Positions 7,499-15,991 are shown, numbered from the stretch's first letter. The stretch: 17,436 nt of DNA from CAZBQG01 sp964493945 (GCA_964493945.1 CAZBQG010000072.1:1-17436); one strand, 5' to 3'. Notes: a model not told the origin generated them from the sequence alone. Program-made: numbers and translations.

Positions 7499-8481
7499 TC
7501 ATCGATACCCACGCACATTACACGCCGCCGGCCATGTTGGACGCCATCGCCAAAGATGTCGAGCGCTTTCCGTCTGTCGAATTGATGACCGGCGATGACG
7601 GCCCCAAGCTGGCCTTCGCCGGGCATGAACCGACCCGGCCTGTTTCAGGCAAGCTCCGCGATTGTGATCAACGCCTGGAATGGATGAGCGAACAGGGCAT
7701 CAATTGCCAGGTCATGGGCGGCTGGCTGGACAGCTTCGGCTATGAATTGCCCCCCGAAGAAGGTGCCGCATGGTCGCGCTTCATGAACGAATTCATGATG
7801 ACCGGAACCGAAGGAATCGCACCCTTCACGCCGCTGGCCACCGTGCCCTTGCAAAACGGTAAACTCGCCGCCGATGTCCTGGAAGAGGCCATGAAGGCCG
7901 GCTATGTGGGGGCCATGATCGGCACCCAGCCCAAGGGCGATTCCGGCAATCTGGATGATCCGGAACTGGATCCCTTTTGGGAGGCGGCCTCATCGCTCAA
8001 GGCCGTCCTTTATCTTCATCCCATGTTCGGTTGCGGCGATCCAAGGCTGTTGGATTACGCCATGCTCAACGCCGTCGGGCGCGGCGTCGATACCTCCATC
8101 GCCATCGCCAGGCTTTTATTTTCTGGGCATTTTTTGAAATATTCGGGCATGACCTTTGTCCTCTCCCATGGCGGTGGCGCTTTGCCCTATATGTTGGGCC
8201 GGCTGGCCCGCAACCATGAAATCCATCCGGGCAAATGGTCCGATCCGGTGGCCAGCTTCAACAGTCTTTATTTCGATACCGTGCTGTTCGATGCACCGAC
8301 GCTGCAATATCTCAACACCCAAGCGGGCGCCGACAAGATCATGCTGGGATCGGATTACCCCTTCCCCATCGGCGATCCGGCACCGACCAAAATCGTCGAG
8401 GCCGCCAATCTGGGGGAGGCGGAGACCACGCTCATATTGGGCGATACGGCGGCCCGCATATTCAAAATTAAGCCTGTTTGA
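7495..8481 (+). CDS. Amidohydrolase-superfamily protein, ACMSD-like (amidohydro_2)
   Basis: The protein has 328 aa. The metal site of the ACMSD branch (aminocarboxymuconate semialdehyde decarboxylase) is complete: H6 and H8 in DTHAHY, H175 in LHPMFG, H225 in LSHGGG, and D287 in GSDYPFP. Members are Zn- or Mn-dependent decarboxylases of carboxylated aromatics or muconic semialdehydes, or hydrolases of lactones and amides. The gene sits between the Mo hydroxylase and HyuA, which suggests it acts on an oxidised or ring-opened intermediate. The ATG overlaps the stop of the large subunit (ATGA). There is no signal peptide, so a cytoplasmic location is expected. Decarboxylase and hydrolase activities cannot be told apart from the sequence. 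Confidence 0.9.
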   Translation: MIIDTHAHYTPPAMLDAIAKDVERFPSVELMTGDDGPKLAFAGHEPTRPVSGKLRDCDQRLEWMSEQGINCQVMGGWLDSFGYELPPEEGAAWSRFMNEFMMTGTEGIAPFTPLATVPLQNGKLAADVLEEAMKAGYVGAMIGTQPKGDSGNLDDPELDPFWEAASSLKAVLYLHPMFGCGDPRLLDYAMLNAVGRGVDTSIAIARLLFSGHFLKYSGMTFVLSHGGGALPYMLGRLARNHEIHPGKWSDPVASFNSLYFDTVLFDAPTLQYLNTQAGADKIMLGSDYPFPIGDPAPTKIVEAANLGEAETTLILGDTAARIFKIKPV

Positions 8482-8483
8482 TA

Positions 8484-8489
8484 AAGGAG
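8484..8489 (+). promoter_or_regulatory. Shine-Dalgarno site fixing the GTG start of hyuA
   Basis: AAGGAG lies 6 nt before the GTG at 8496. An in-frame TTG at 8478 would put this site inside the gene and add six residues ahead of the conserved LLAIDIGGTFTD, so the GTG is preferred. Confidence 0.7.
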
Positions 8490-8495
8490 TGCATT

Positions 8496-10535
8496 GTGAC
8501 CCTCCTCGCCATTGATATCGGGGGTACTTTCACTGACCTCATGGCCTTTGGCGAAAAGGCCAAAAAAAATTTTCAAGCCAAGGCGCTTTCCACGCCCGAC
8601 GATCTGGCCCAGGGGATCATCGACTGCATCACCAAAAGCGGCATGGATATCGGTGGGGTCGATGATCTGATCCACGGAACCACCCAGGCCATCAACACCC
8701 TGATCGAACGCAAGGGCGCCAAGACCGCCCTGCTGGTGACCAAGGGGACGCGCGATGTTTACATAATTGGGCGCGGCAACCGGCCCGAATCCTATAATCT
8801 GTTTTTCCACCGAGCCCGGCCCCTGGTCGAACGCCGCCTTACCCTGGAAGTGGACGAACGCATGCTGGCCGGCGGCGTGGTGCGCGACGAACTGGACGAA
8901 GCGCAGGTTACGGAACTGGCCGATCAATTGGCCAAGGAAGGCGTGGATGCGGTCGCCGTTTGTTTCCTCCATGCATATGCCAATCCGGAACATGAACAGG
9001 CGGTAGGGCGCATCCTCCAGGAGAAGCTGGGGGATTGCTACGTCTCGCTATCCCATGAAATTCTCCGGGAATACCGGGAATATGAACGGACCTCAACGAC
9101 GGTGGTCAATTCCTATATCGGCCCCCGCATGAGCGGTTATGTGCATGGTCTGGAAACCCGCCTGGCCGATATCGGCTTCAAGGGCCAGCTTGCCATCATG
9201 CAATCAAACGGCGGCGTCATGGCCCCCGAAGTGGCCGTGCAAAAGCCCGTCACCATGATGGAATCAGGCCCGGTCGGCGGCATTATTGCCTCTGCCCAGG
9301 TGGGCCGGGCGCTGGGCTTCGAAAACGTCATTTCCTTTGATATGGGTGGCACCACCGCCAAGACCAGCCTCATCCGTGACGGCGAGGCGAGCATGGCGGA
9401 AGGTTATTATGTAGGCGGCTATGCCAACGGCGATCCGGTCATGGCGCCGGTGGTCGATGTGGTCGAGGTGGGTGCCGGCGGCGGCTCCATCGCCTGGATC
9501 GACGAGGTGGGCGCGTTGAAAGTCGGCCCACAAAGCTCGGGCGCCGATCCGGGACCAATTTGTTACCGGGGCGGCGGCACCGAGCCGACCATCACGGACG
9601 CCAATGTGTTGCTGGGCCGCATCGGGGCCGAAGATTTCCTGGGCGGTGAAATGCCATTGGACCTGGAGGCCGCCACCAAGGGCACCATGGACAAGCTGGG
9701 CGACACCCTGGAGATGGAGCTTCTGCCCATCGCCCAGGCCATCATCCAGATCGCCATCACCCGCATGTCCCTGGCCGTGCGCGAAATTTCGGTGGAAAAG
9801 GGCTATGACCCCCGCGATTTCGCCCTGGTCGCATCGGGCGGCGCCGGGCCCTTGCACGCAGTGGCCATCGCCCGCGAGTTGCATATTCCGACGGTCATCA
9901 TCCCCCGCTTCCCGGCACACTTTTCCGCGCTCGGCATGTTGATGGCCGATGAGCGCCAGGATTTTATTCAAACTTATATTGCCAATCTGGAAGAAGTGGA
10001 TTTCTCCACTGTGCTTGGCATCCACGAGGAAATGACCGCCCAGGCGTTGGAAGCCATCCGCCAGAAAGACAATATCGAATATCAGATACTGCTCGATCTG
10101 CGCTATGTGGGCCAGGAATTCACCCTCAGCGTACCGGTCAGTGTGGAGCAGCTTCAAAAAGCCGATGCGACGGGCATCCGCCAGGCCTATGACACGCTGC
10201 ATGAGCACCGCTATGCCCATCACGCTGCGGACGAGCCCGTCGAGATGGTCAATTACCGGCTGGTCGCCTTGGGCTGCCGGCCCATCTTGCATCTGCCGGA
10301 AATTGGCGTCGGCGGTGGCGATACGGAAGTGACGCATCGGCCGGTCTATTTCGATGATACGGATAAGCCGGTGGATTGCCCAATATACCAACGCGACGGG
10401 TTGGCGCCCGGCCAGGAATTCGACGGACCCGCCCTGGTTCAGGAATATGCCTCGACAACGGTCATATTCGGGGGCGATCATTGCAAGGTTACGGATACGG
10501 GGGAGCTGGTTATTACGCTTAGGAGCAGCGCATGA
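8496..10535 (+). CDS. hyuA: Hydantoinase/oxoprolinase family protein, subunit A (HyuA-type ATPase)
   Basis: The protein has 679 aa, the typical HyuA length. It carries the ASKHA-type ATP-binding motifs of the family: phosphate-1 AIDIGGTFTD at residues 5-14 and phosphate-2 FDMGGTTAK at 281-289. GTTQAINTLIERKGAKTALL, about 70 residues in, is a family signature. Together with HyuB it should phosphorylate or otherwise activate a carbonyl with ATP. Known outcomes are opening of a cyclic amide (5-oxoprolinase, N-methylhydantoinase) or carboxylation of a ketone (acetone and acetophenone carboxylases). Placement after a UbiD and a Mo hydroxylase favours opening of a lactam made by ring hydroxylation, but that is inference. 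The GTG start has a good AAGGAG site, 14 nt after the previous gene. The gene overlaps hyuB by ATGA. Confidence 0.92.
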   Translation: MTLLAIDIGGTFTDLMAFGEKAKKNFQAKALSTPDDLAQGIIDCITKSGMDIGGVDDLIHGTTQAINTLIERKGAKTALLVTKGTRDVYIIGRGNRPESYNLFFHRARPLVERRLTLEVDERMLAGGVVRDELDEAQVTELADQLAKEGVDAVAVCFLHAYANPEHEQAVGRILQEKLGDCYVSLSHEILREYREYERTSTTVVNSYIGPRMSGYVHGLETRLADIGFKGQLAIMQSNGGVMAPEVAVQKPVTMMESGPVGGIIASAQVGRALGFENVISFDMGGTTAKTSLIRDGEASMAEGYYVGGYANGDPVMAPVVDVVEVGAGGGSIAWIDEVGALKVGPQSSGADPGPICYRGGGTEPTITDANVLLGRIGAEDFLGGEMPLDLEAATKGTMDKLGDTLEMELLPIAQAIIQIAITRMSLAVREISVEKGYDPRDFALVASGGAGPLHAVAIARELHIPTVIIPRFPAHFSALGMLMADERQDFIQTYIANLEEVDFSTVLGIHEEMTAQALEAIRQKDNIEYQILLDLRYVGQEFTLSVPVSVEQLQKADATGIRQAYDTLHEHRYAHHAADEPVEMVNYRLVALGCRPILHLPEIGVGGGDTEVTHRPVYFDDTDKPVDCPIYQRDGLAPGQEFDGPALVQEYASTTVIFGGDHCKVTDTGELVITLRSSA

Positions 10536-12283
10536 GCCCGAAACTTGATCCGGTGACCCTGGAGGTCATCCGCAGCGCCCTGCCGGCCATCGCCAACGAA
10601 ATGGCCGCCGATCTGCAACGCACTTCTTACAATATGATGATCTACGAAGTGCGGGACTTCTGCACCGCCGTGGTCAATCCAGATGGCGAATTGATTTCCC
10701 AGAATGTGGGCGGCGTGTCTCATTTCGTGGCCGATCTTGGCGCCATCATCGTCGATGCCATGGAGAAAATCGGCGCCGACGGTTTCGAGCCGGGCGATGT
10801 GCTGATCACCAACCATCAGGCGGTGGCCGGCCAGCATCTCAATAACGTAGTCATCCATATGCCCTATTTCTTCGGGGGTGAGCTGTTGTTTTTCACCATG
10901 GTGCGCGCCCATTGGATCGATGTGGGCGGCATGAGCACGGGCTTCGGCGGCGGCCCTCATACGCCCGATCCGTGGATGGAGGGATTGCAGCTCGATCAGC
11001 TCAAGATCCACGAGGCGGGCGAGCTGAACGAGACATTATACAAAGTGATCCGGGACAATATCCGCTTTCCGGGGTCTTCTTTAGGCGACATGCGGGCCCA
11101 GATCGCGGCCTGCCGGCTGGCGACCCGGCGGCTCGATGAATTGTTCGGTAAATATGGCCAGGAAACGATTCTCACCGCCCTCGACCAAGTGTTCGACGAG
11201 ACCGAACATAAATGCCGGAACCTTGTCGAAAAAATCCCCGACGGCGTCTATGAAGCCGAAAGCTTCCTCAATGACGACGGCATCAAATTGGGCGAGCCCT
11301 TGCGCCTCCACGCCAAGGTGATGGTGGCCGGGTCCGACATGACCATCGATTTGTCGGGCTGCGTAGGGGAGCGCAAGGCTTCCATCAATTCCCGCACCCT
11401 GGCTGGCGCCCGCGTCGCCTATAAGGCACTGACCGCACCCTTGGAGCCAGTCAATGAAGGCTCTTTCCGGGCGCTGGACGTGATCATCCCGGAAGGCAAT
11501 ATCATGATGGCCCGCTACCCGGCCCCCATGTCTGGCTGGTCCCTGGTGGTACCGACGGTGGTGGATACCATCGTCAAGGCCCTGTCCGAAGGCATGCCCG
11601 ACGAAATCCCCGCCGGCCATCACGGGCTTCTGGGCGGCTCTGTCGTCTTCGTCGGCCAGAACCCGGAGACCCGCAAAAATTTCATCGTGCAAAGCATCGA
11701 AGGCGGCGGCTGGGGCGGGCGTCCCTTCGAGGACGGTGAAAGCGGCACGGTCAGCGTCTGTCAGGGCGATGTGCGCAACGCCACCATCGAAGGCGTGGAA
11801 ATCAAGAACCCCGTGCTGGTGGAACAAAGGGGCCTGCGCCCCGATTCGGCCGGGCCCGGAAAATTCAAGGGTGGTCTGGGCATCGATATGCGGGTGCGCA
11901 ATTTCGTCGAAGGCACCTGGATTTGCGAGCCACCCAAGCGCTCCCTCTGCCCGCCCTGGGGATTGTGGGGCGGCAAGCCGGGTGGCACCGCCGTCTATCT
12001 GCTGCGCAAGGACGGCGAGAACGATTTCTCGACCATCGAGGAAAGCCGCACCTTGGTCGAGCCCGGCGCCGAAGTCATCGTGCGTACCGGCGGCGGCGGC
12101 GGCTGGGGCAACCCTTTAGAGCGCGACCCCAAAATGGTGGAGCGCGATGTGTCCGAGGGTTTCGTCACCCCGGAAGCGGCCCGCCAGGAATATGGTGTGG
12201 TGATGAAGGCGGACGGAAAGACATTCGACGAAGGGGAAACCACGGCTTTGCGCGAAAACCTGGGCGCCCAGGCCGCCGAATAG
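10532..12283 (+). CDS. hyuB: Hydantoinase/oxoprolinase family protein, subunit B (HyuB-type)
   Basis: The protein has 583 aa, normal for HyuB. The N-terminus PVTLEVIRSALPAIANEM, followed by LQRTSYNMMIYEVRDF, is the standard HyuB opening. H102 (GQHLNN) and the RAHWIDVGG stretch (125-133, with H127 and D130) match the conserved His/Asp regions thought to form the metal and substrate site. The C-terminus has the family's glycine-rich GGGGGWGNPLERDP (about 519-532). HyuB carries the hydrolytic or carboxylating half of the HyuAB reaction. Its start overlaps hyuA (ATGA), implying fixed stoichiometry. It is the last gene of the operon: its TAG at 12281-12283 lies 3 bp from the stop of the convergent MmgE/PrpD gene, with no room for a terminator. 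Confidence 0.92.
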   Translation: MSPKLDPVTLEVIRSALPAIANEMAADLQRTSYNMMIYEVRDFCTAVVNPDGELISQNVGGVSHFVADLGAIIVDAMEKIGADGFEPGDVLITNHQAVAGQHLNNVVIHMPYFFGGELLFFTMVRAHWIDVGGMSTGFGGGPHTPDPWMEGLQLDQLKIHEAGELNETLYKVIRDNIRFPGSSLGDMRAQIAACRLATRRLDELFGKYGQETILTALDQVFDETEHKCRNLVEKIPDGVYEAESFLNDDGIKLGEPLRLHAKVMVAGSDMTIDLSGCVGERKASINSRTLAGARVAYKALTAPLEPVNEGSFRALDVIIPEGNIMMARYPAPMSGWSLVVPTVVDTIVKALSEGMPDEIPAGHHGLLGGSVVFVGQNPETRKNFIVQSIEGGGWGGRPFEDGESGTVSVCQGDVRNATIEGVEIKNPVLVEQRGLRPDSAGPGKFKGGLGIDMRVRNFVEGTWICEPPKRSLCPPWGLWGGKPGGTAVYLLRKDGENDFSTIEESRTLVEPGAEVIVRTGGGGGWGNPLERDPKMVERDVSEGFVTPEAARQEYGVVMKADGKTFDEGETTALRENLGAQAAE

Positions 12284-12286
12284 GGT

Positions 12287-13615
12287 TTACCCCCGCCAGA
12301 CTACAAAGCGCCCCGCCAGTTCCCGGACCGCGCCGTCGTCACTGAGTGCACCACGGGCGAGGGAAATCCAATCCTCGACTGCTTCGGCGCCAATCAGCCT
12401 GTCACCTGCTTTGTGCAGTTTTTCCAGGGCTTCCTCGGGACTAAGCTGGTTGCCCGGATCGCCCGGCGCATGGGTGATTGTGGCCTCTTCAGTGCCCGCC
12501 GGACCCGTGACTTCGACCCGTCCCGGCCAGCAACCAGGCATGTGGGCGGCCAGGTCGGCATCTACCGCCACTGAGGTCTTTTCCATCAGCTCCGCCACCT
12601 TGTCATCCAGGGGCAGACCACCCCTGACCGCATCGTAAAGGGCTTCCGGGTGATAGGCCGCCACGGCCAACTGATAAGGCCCGCTGGAAATGCTGGAAAG
12701 ACGGTTGCCCGCCACCACGCCATGATCGATCATCTTGGCATAGGCCTGGGGCACATGGATGGTGAGGCTGGTGATGCTGTCGGGGTCCAACCCACCCGCC
12801 AGGATTTCCTTAAATGCCGTGACCGCAGCGATGATCTGCTTGGCTGAACAAAAAGGCTTGAGGCTGATCCCCTCAAGCGCGGATTCCCCGCCCCAACCCT
12901 GGTTGAAGCGCTCTGCATCACTGGCCACACCATGGGCGTTTTCCAGCCAGGCACCATCCAGCAGGGACAAATCCCCGCGAAAGCCGTCCCTGGCCGAAAG
13001 TGCGGCAAAACAGCCTGCCCTGGCTGCATGACCGGCCATCAGCCAGCGCGCCGTCTTTTCCGATCCCGGCTGCCCCATGCGCCCGGCTATGGAGGTGAGT
13101 GCAATGGCCAAAGCGTGCGCCGTTTCATTGGCATCCAGGCCGAGGAGCCGGGCACAGGCCGCGGCGCTCCCAAAGGGTGCGGTGAAATAAGTGGTCCAGA
13201 TACCCCGGTAGATGATTTCAGGTCCCCGCACCCCGGCCCCCAGACGGATCATGGCTTCCAGCCCGGCGACCATGGCGGCCCCAAAGTCCTCGGCCTTCAC
13301 ATCCGGCAGATGGGCACTCAGGGTGGTAACGGCGGGCACGATGATGGAGCCCGGCGTGGTCCCCGATGACAGATGGATATCGTCCAATTCACTCAAGCGG
13401 GTCATGCCCACCCGCACCGCCACCTGATCCAGGGCATTGCCGGCGCTGAGCGCGGTGAGCCCATCTCCCTCCCCGTCCAGCAGAGCCCGGCCTTCGGGAA
13501 TGCAGGGCCCCAGGATGGCGGCACCGATGGTGTCCACCAGATGGAGTTCCAGAATATCCTTGTTCCCGGCATCCAGACCGGCCAGATGACCGGCCATTTC
13601 TTCAATGACGCTCAT
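12287..13615 (-). CDS. MmgE/PrpD family protein
   Basis: The protein has 442 aa, the family's usual size. Recognisable parts are LDDIHLSSGTTPGSIIVP (77-94), the helical stretch ending GHAARAGCFAALSARDGF (195-212), and KPFCSAKQ (253-260). The last corresponds to the KPYPC-type segment of 2-methylcitrate dehydratase. The family includes 2-methylcitrate dehydratase (PrpD) and cis-aconitate decarboxylase, but many catabolic-island members have no known reaction. The ATG at 13615 is chosen because the open frame upstream runs into the coding end of the M24 gene; the gap to that stop is 7 nt. It is the last gene of a three-gene minus-strand operon. A hydratase, dehydratase or decarboxylase acting on a small polycarboxylate from the pathway is plausible but unproven. 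Confidence 0.9.
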   Translation of the reverse strand: MSVIEEMAGHLAGLDAGNKDILELHLVDTIGAAILGPCIPEGRALLDGEGDGLTALSAGNALDQVAVRVGMTRLSELDDIHLSSGTTPGSIIVPAVTTLSAHLPDVKAEDFGAAMVAGLEAMIRLGAGVRGPEIIYRGIWTTYFTAPFGSAAACARLLGLDANETAHALAIALTSIAGRMGQPGSEKTARWLMAGHAARAGCFAALSARDGFRGDLSLLDGAWLENAHGVASDAERFNQGWGGESALEGISLKPFCSAKQIIAAVTAFKEILAGGLDPDSITSLTIHVPQAYAKMIDHGVVAGNRLSSISSGPYQLAVAAYHPEALYDAVRGGLPLDDKVAELMEKTSVAVDADLAAHMPGCWPGRVEVTGPAGTEEATITHAPGDPGNQLSPEEALEKLHKAGDRLIGAEAVEDWISLARGALSDDGAVRELAGRFVVWRG

Positions 13616-13622
13616 GACCGGC

Positions 13623-14747
13623 TCAGGCTGTGGAATAGAGGATTTGAGGCCCGCCCGCACCAACCCGCAGCATGGCCGAAAGAAGCGCATGTCCGGCCTG
13701 ATCATCAGAAAGCCCGGCGCGGAGCGTTATGATATCGCCCTCGGCCAATTGGGTATCGGAGCCCATATCCAGGAAGGGAGCTTCGGTCAGCGAAAGACCT
13801 GAGCCGTTGCCCAGGCTTCCCTCGGTAAACGAATGGGACGCCAGGGAGCCCGCTTCGTTGTTGAGCGCCCGGCCAAGGTCATCGGCGCTGGCACCGGGCA
13901 CCGCCGCCTGGGTCATGGCGGCAAGGGCCTTTGCGGCGGACTGACGGGCCGGCGATGCCTCGTTACCGATGGTCAGCAATCCTTCCGCCCAATAGCCCCG
14001 GTATTTGACCGCCAGAAAAGCGGTGAACTGATCACCCTTGACCTCTTCCGGGCTTTCAAAGGCGCCCAAATTGCACCCGCCATCCAGACTGTAAAGCGCC
14101 CGCACATCCTGCGCGCCTTCAGCAAATGCCTTTGCCTCGGCGGCCTGGATGGCGGCTTGAATATGTTCCCCGCTCTGGGCGGATTGGCGGAGCATGCCGG
14201 CGGCATCTCCCAGAATTTCCGCCGCCCGGTCGATCAACGCGTTTTCCCGGGCACTTTTACGACGCCGGATGTCGCGCACCAGATCGCTCCCATCCTCGGC
14301 CCCGACGATGGCGTCCAGGCTCATTACCTGGCGATGCACACCGTGAGGCATGGCGGCGAAATCGACCACCGCCAGGCCGCCATCGCCCTCAATCTCATCC
14401 AGCCAATCGGTTAGAACCCCGGTCGGATTGCGGGCCGGGCGCAAGTCGGTGACATAGGTGAGCGCCTGGGCGGCGGGCAACATGCGGGGCCCGCCATCGG
14501 CCAGCAGGGCGGGATCGCCCTTGACCGGCAGCAAGACCATGCCCCAGCCCAGCTTGGGCGTGAAATTGGTTATATAGGTGACGGCGCCGGGATCGGCGAT
14601 GGATCCGAACAGGATCATGCCGCGCCAGTTCCTTTCGACCATGACGGCGCGGACGGCGGCCAGCCTTTCGTCGAATTCGTCTTGGGGCAAAAGGGATTTC
14701 TCCCAATCATAGGGACCGATGGGCAAGATGGGTTGCATGGTCAGCAT
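13623..14747 (-). CDS. M24-like (pita-bread fold) protein, apparently without metal ligands
   Basis: The protein has 374 aa: an N-terminal creatinase-like domain (about 20-150) and a C-terminal M24 domain (about 165-374). In metal-dependent M24 peptidases five ligands (Asp, Asp, His, Glu, Glu) bind two metals. By motif alignment they are F244 and E255 (AFLAVKYRGYWAEG), N314 (GNGSG in place of GHGIG), R343 (TLRAG in place of TIEPG), and Leu or Ser near 356-357. All five appear replaced, so aminopeptidase activity is unlikely. It may be a metal-free hydrolase, or a non-catalytic partner of the neighbouring M24 protein, since this fold usually works as dimers. The start ATG has AAAGGAAA 8 nt upstream. 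It lies 19 nt after the upstream M24 gene and 7 nt before MmgE/PrpD. Family call is good; the loss of activity is inferred. Confidence 0.82.
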   Translation of the reverse strand: MLTMQPILPIGPYDWEKSLLPQDEFDERLAAVRAVMVERNWRGMILFGSIADPGAVTYITNFTPKLGWGMVLLPVKGDPALLADGGPRMLPAAQALTYVTDLRPARNPTGVLTDWLDEIEGDGGLAVVDFAAMPHGVHRQVMSLDAIVGAEDGSDLVRDIRRRKSARENALIDRAAEILGDAAGMLRQSAQSGEHIQAAIQAAEAKAFAEGAQDVRALYSLDGGCNLGAFESPEEVKGDQFTAFLAVKYRGYWAEGLLTIGNEASPARQSAAKALAAMTQAAVPGASADDLGRALNNEAGSLASHSFTEGSLGNGSGLSLTEAPFLDMGSDTQLAEGDIITLRAGLSDDQAGHALLSAMLRVGAGGPQILYSTA

Positions 14748-14766
14748 GGTTGATTTCCTTTGGCCG

Positions 14767-15885
14767 TCAAATCTGAATGGACCCGAGACTGGCCCAGCTT
14801 CCGCTCAGGCGGCGGGCGCCGTCGGCGGTAATGGCGATGGGCTCGCCGCATAGCAGATAGCCCACCTCGGGGATATATTGATTGGGATGGACGACGAAAA
14901 ACATGCCGTCCTCCAATATGATTTCGTTGTCCAGGCTTACATTGCCGGGGATGGTGCAACTGATGCCCAGCCCATGGCCGCGCCGGTTCATATAGGGGGG
15001 CTGGCAATAGTTGGCGTAGCCCGCCTCGCCCAGCACTTCATCGATGGCCAGGCAGACTTCCTTCATGGCCGCGCCCGGTCTGGCCGCCTCGATGCCCTTT
15101 TTCATCGCCCGCACCACCAGGTCATATTTTTCCACCTGTTCATCCGTCGGCGTGCCCAGGGCGGCGGTGCGGCAGACCTGGGCGAACTGGCCTTTATAAC
15201 TTGGCGTGATTTCGGCCAGGATCAGATCGCCTTTGACAAACACCCGCTCGCCGGAAGGCTGCACGGCCAGCGGATGGTCCGTTCCGTGCAGCATGAGGAA
15301 ATTATCATCGGCCCCGATGGATTTCATTTGTACCCGCATGCGCAGGGCCAGTTCGCATTCGCTCATCCCCGGTTTGCAGATTTCCAGCATATGTTCATAG
15401 CCACGTTCGGCGATCTCTGTCGCCTTGATGGCATATTCCATTTCCTCATCGGTCTTGATGCTGGCCGTGCCGAAAATCAGCTTGCCCGCGTTTTTGGGCT
15501 CACCACCCAGCAAATCCAGAACCTGGGCGGCGAGAGACTGTGCCATCACATCCAGGGCGACCACGCCGATACGGTCCACTGGCGGAAGTTTGCCCTTAAG
15601 CATGGCACTAAGCGCCTCGCCAAGATCATCGGTGGCGGCGCTTGACTGGGTGCGGCTGATGCGAGCGGCGCGGGGTGCGTCCCAGGCGGGCGTCACGATC
15701 AAACTTGCATTACCACCCACTTCCAACACCACGGCGCTGGGGCCCATAGGTTTGAGGCCGCTGAGCAAGGCGATGGCTTCGGGCTTTTCGATATGGTGGG
15801 CCGCATTGGAAAAGGCGATCACCATTTCCAGCCCCTCGGCTTTCATGCCGGCGAGGGCGGCATCCATGCGGTCTTGGTCATTCAT
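14767..15885 (-). CDS. M24 family protein, creatinase-like (Xaa-Pro peptidase fold)
   Basis: The protein has 372 aa, with a creatinase N-terminal domain (to about 135) and an M24 catalytic domain. Compared with metal-dependent prolidases, the first Asp is E225 and the second Q236 (AEITPSYKGQFAQVCRT), His is kept as H304 in GHGLG, and the two Glu positions are H333 (VVHPN) and a Gly next to E348. This resembles creatinase, which hydrolyses a C-N bond in this fold without metal. A creatine-like, amidine or amide substrate from the pathway is therefore more likely than a peptide. I chose ATG 15885; an in-frame TTG at 15924 has no ribosome binding site and would add 13 residues. It is the first gene of a minus-strand operon with a second M24 protein and MmgE/PrpD. 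Confidence 0.85.
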   Translation of the reverse strand: MNDQDRMDAALAGMKAEGLEMVIAFSNAAHHIEKPEAIALLSGLKPMGPSAVVLEVGGNASLIVTPAWDAPRAARISRTQSSAATDDLGEALSAMLKGKLPPVDRIGVVALDVMAQSLAAQVLDLLGGEPKNAGKLIFGTASIKTDEEMEYAIKATEIAERGYEHMLEICKPGMSECELALRMRVQMKSIGADDNFLMLHGTDHPLAVQPSGERVFVKGDLILAEITPSYKGQFAQVCRTAALGTPTDEQVEKYDLVVRAMKKGIEAARPGAAMKEVCLAIDEVLGEAGYANYCQPPYMNRRGHGLGISCTIPGNVSLDNEIILEDGMFFVVHPNQYIPEVGYLLCGEPIAITADGARRLSGSWASLGSIQI

Positions 15886-15925
15886 GATATTTTTTCCCGA
15901 TAGGCCAATGGGAGAGAAGAACAAG

Positions 15926-15952
15926 ATTATCCAGTAAGGCAGCGGCTTTCAA
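15926..15952 (-). promoter_or_regulatory. Candidate sigma-70 promoter of the M24-M24-MmgE operon
   Basis: On the minus strand, TTGAAA (15952-15947) is followed after 15 bp by GATAAT (15931-15926, five of six matches), or after 17 bp by the overlapping TAATCT. Transcription would begin near 15919, giving a leader of about 34 nt before the ATG at 15885. Spacing is slightly short for the better -10, so confidence is moderate. Confidence 0.4.
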
Positions 15953-15991
15953 TGGTGCCGGGTTATCTGATAGGTTCGAGGCCTTAATACC

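Noticed and set aside
9264..10481. 405-codon open frame on the minus strand inside hyuA
   Set aside because: It is the antisense shadow of a GC-rich gene: rich in His, Gly and Gln, no recognisable domain, and the plus strand is clearly coding.
2071..15950. GCGGCTTT shared by the two divergent control regions (near 2073 and 15942) as a common operator
   Set aside because: A single 8-bp match between two regions of about 100 bp is expected by chance often enough to carry no weight.
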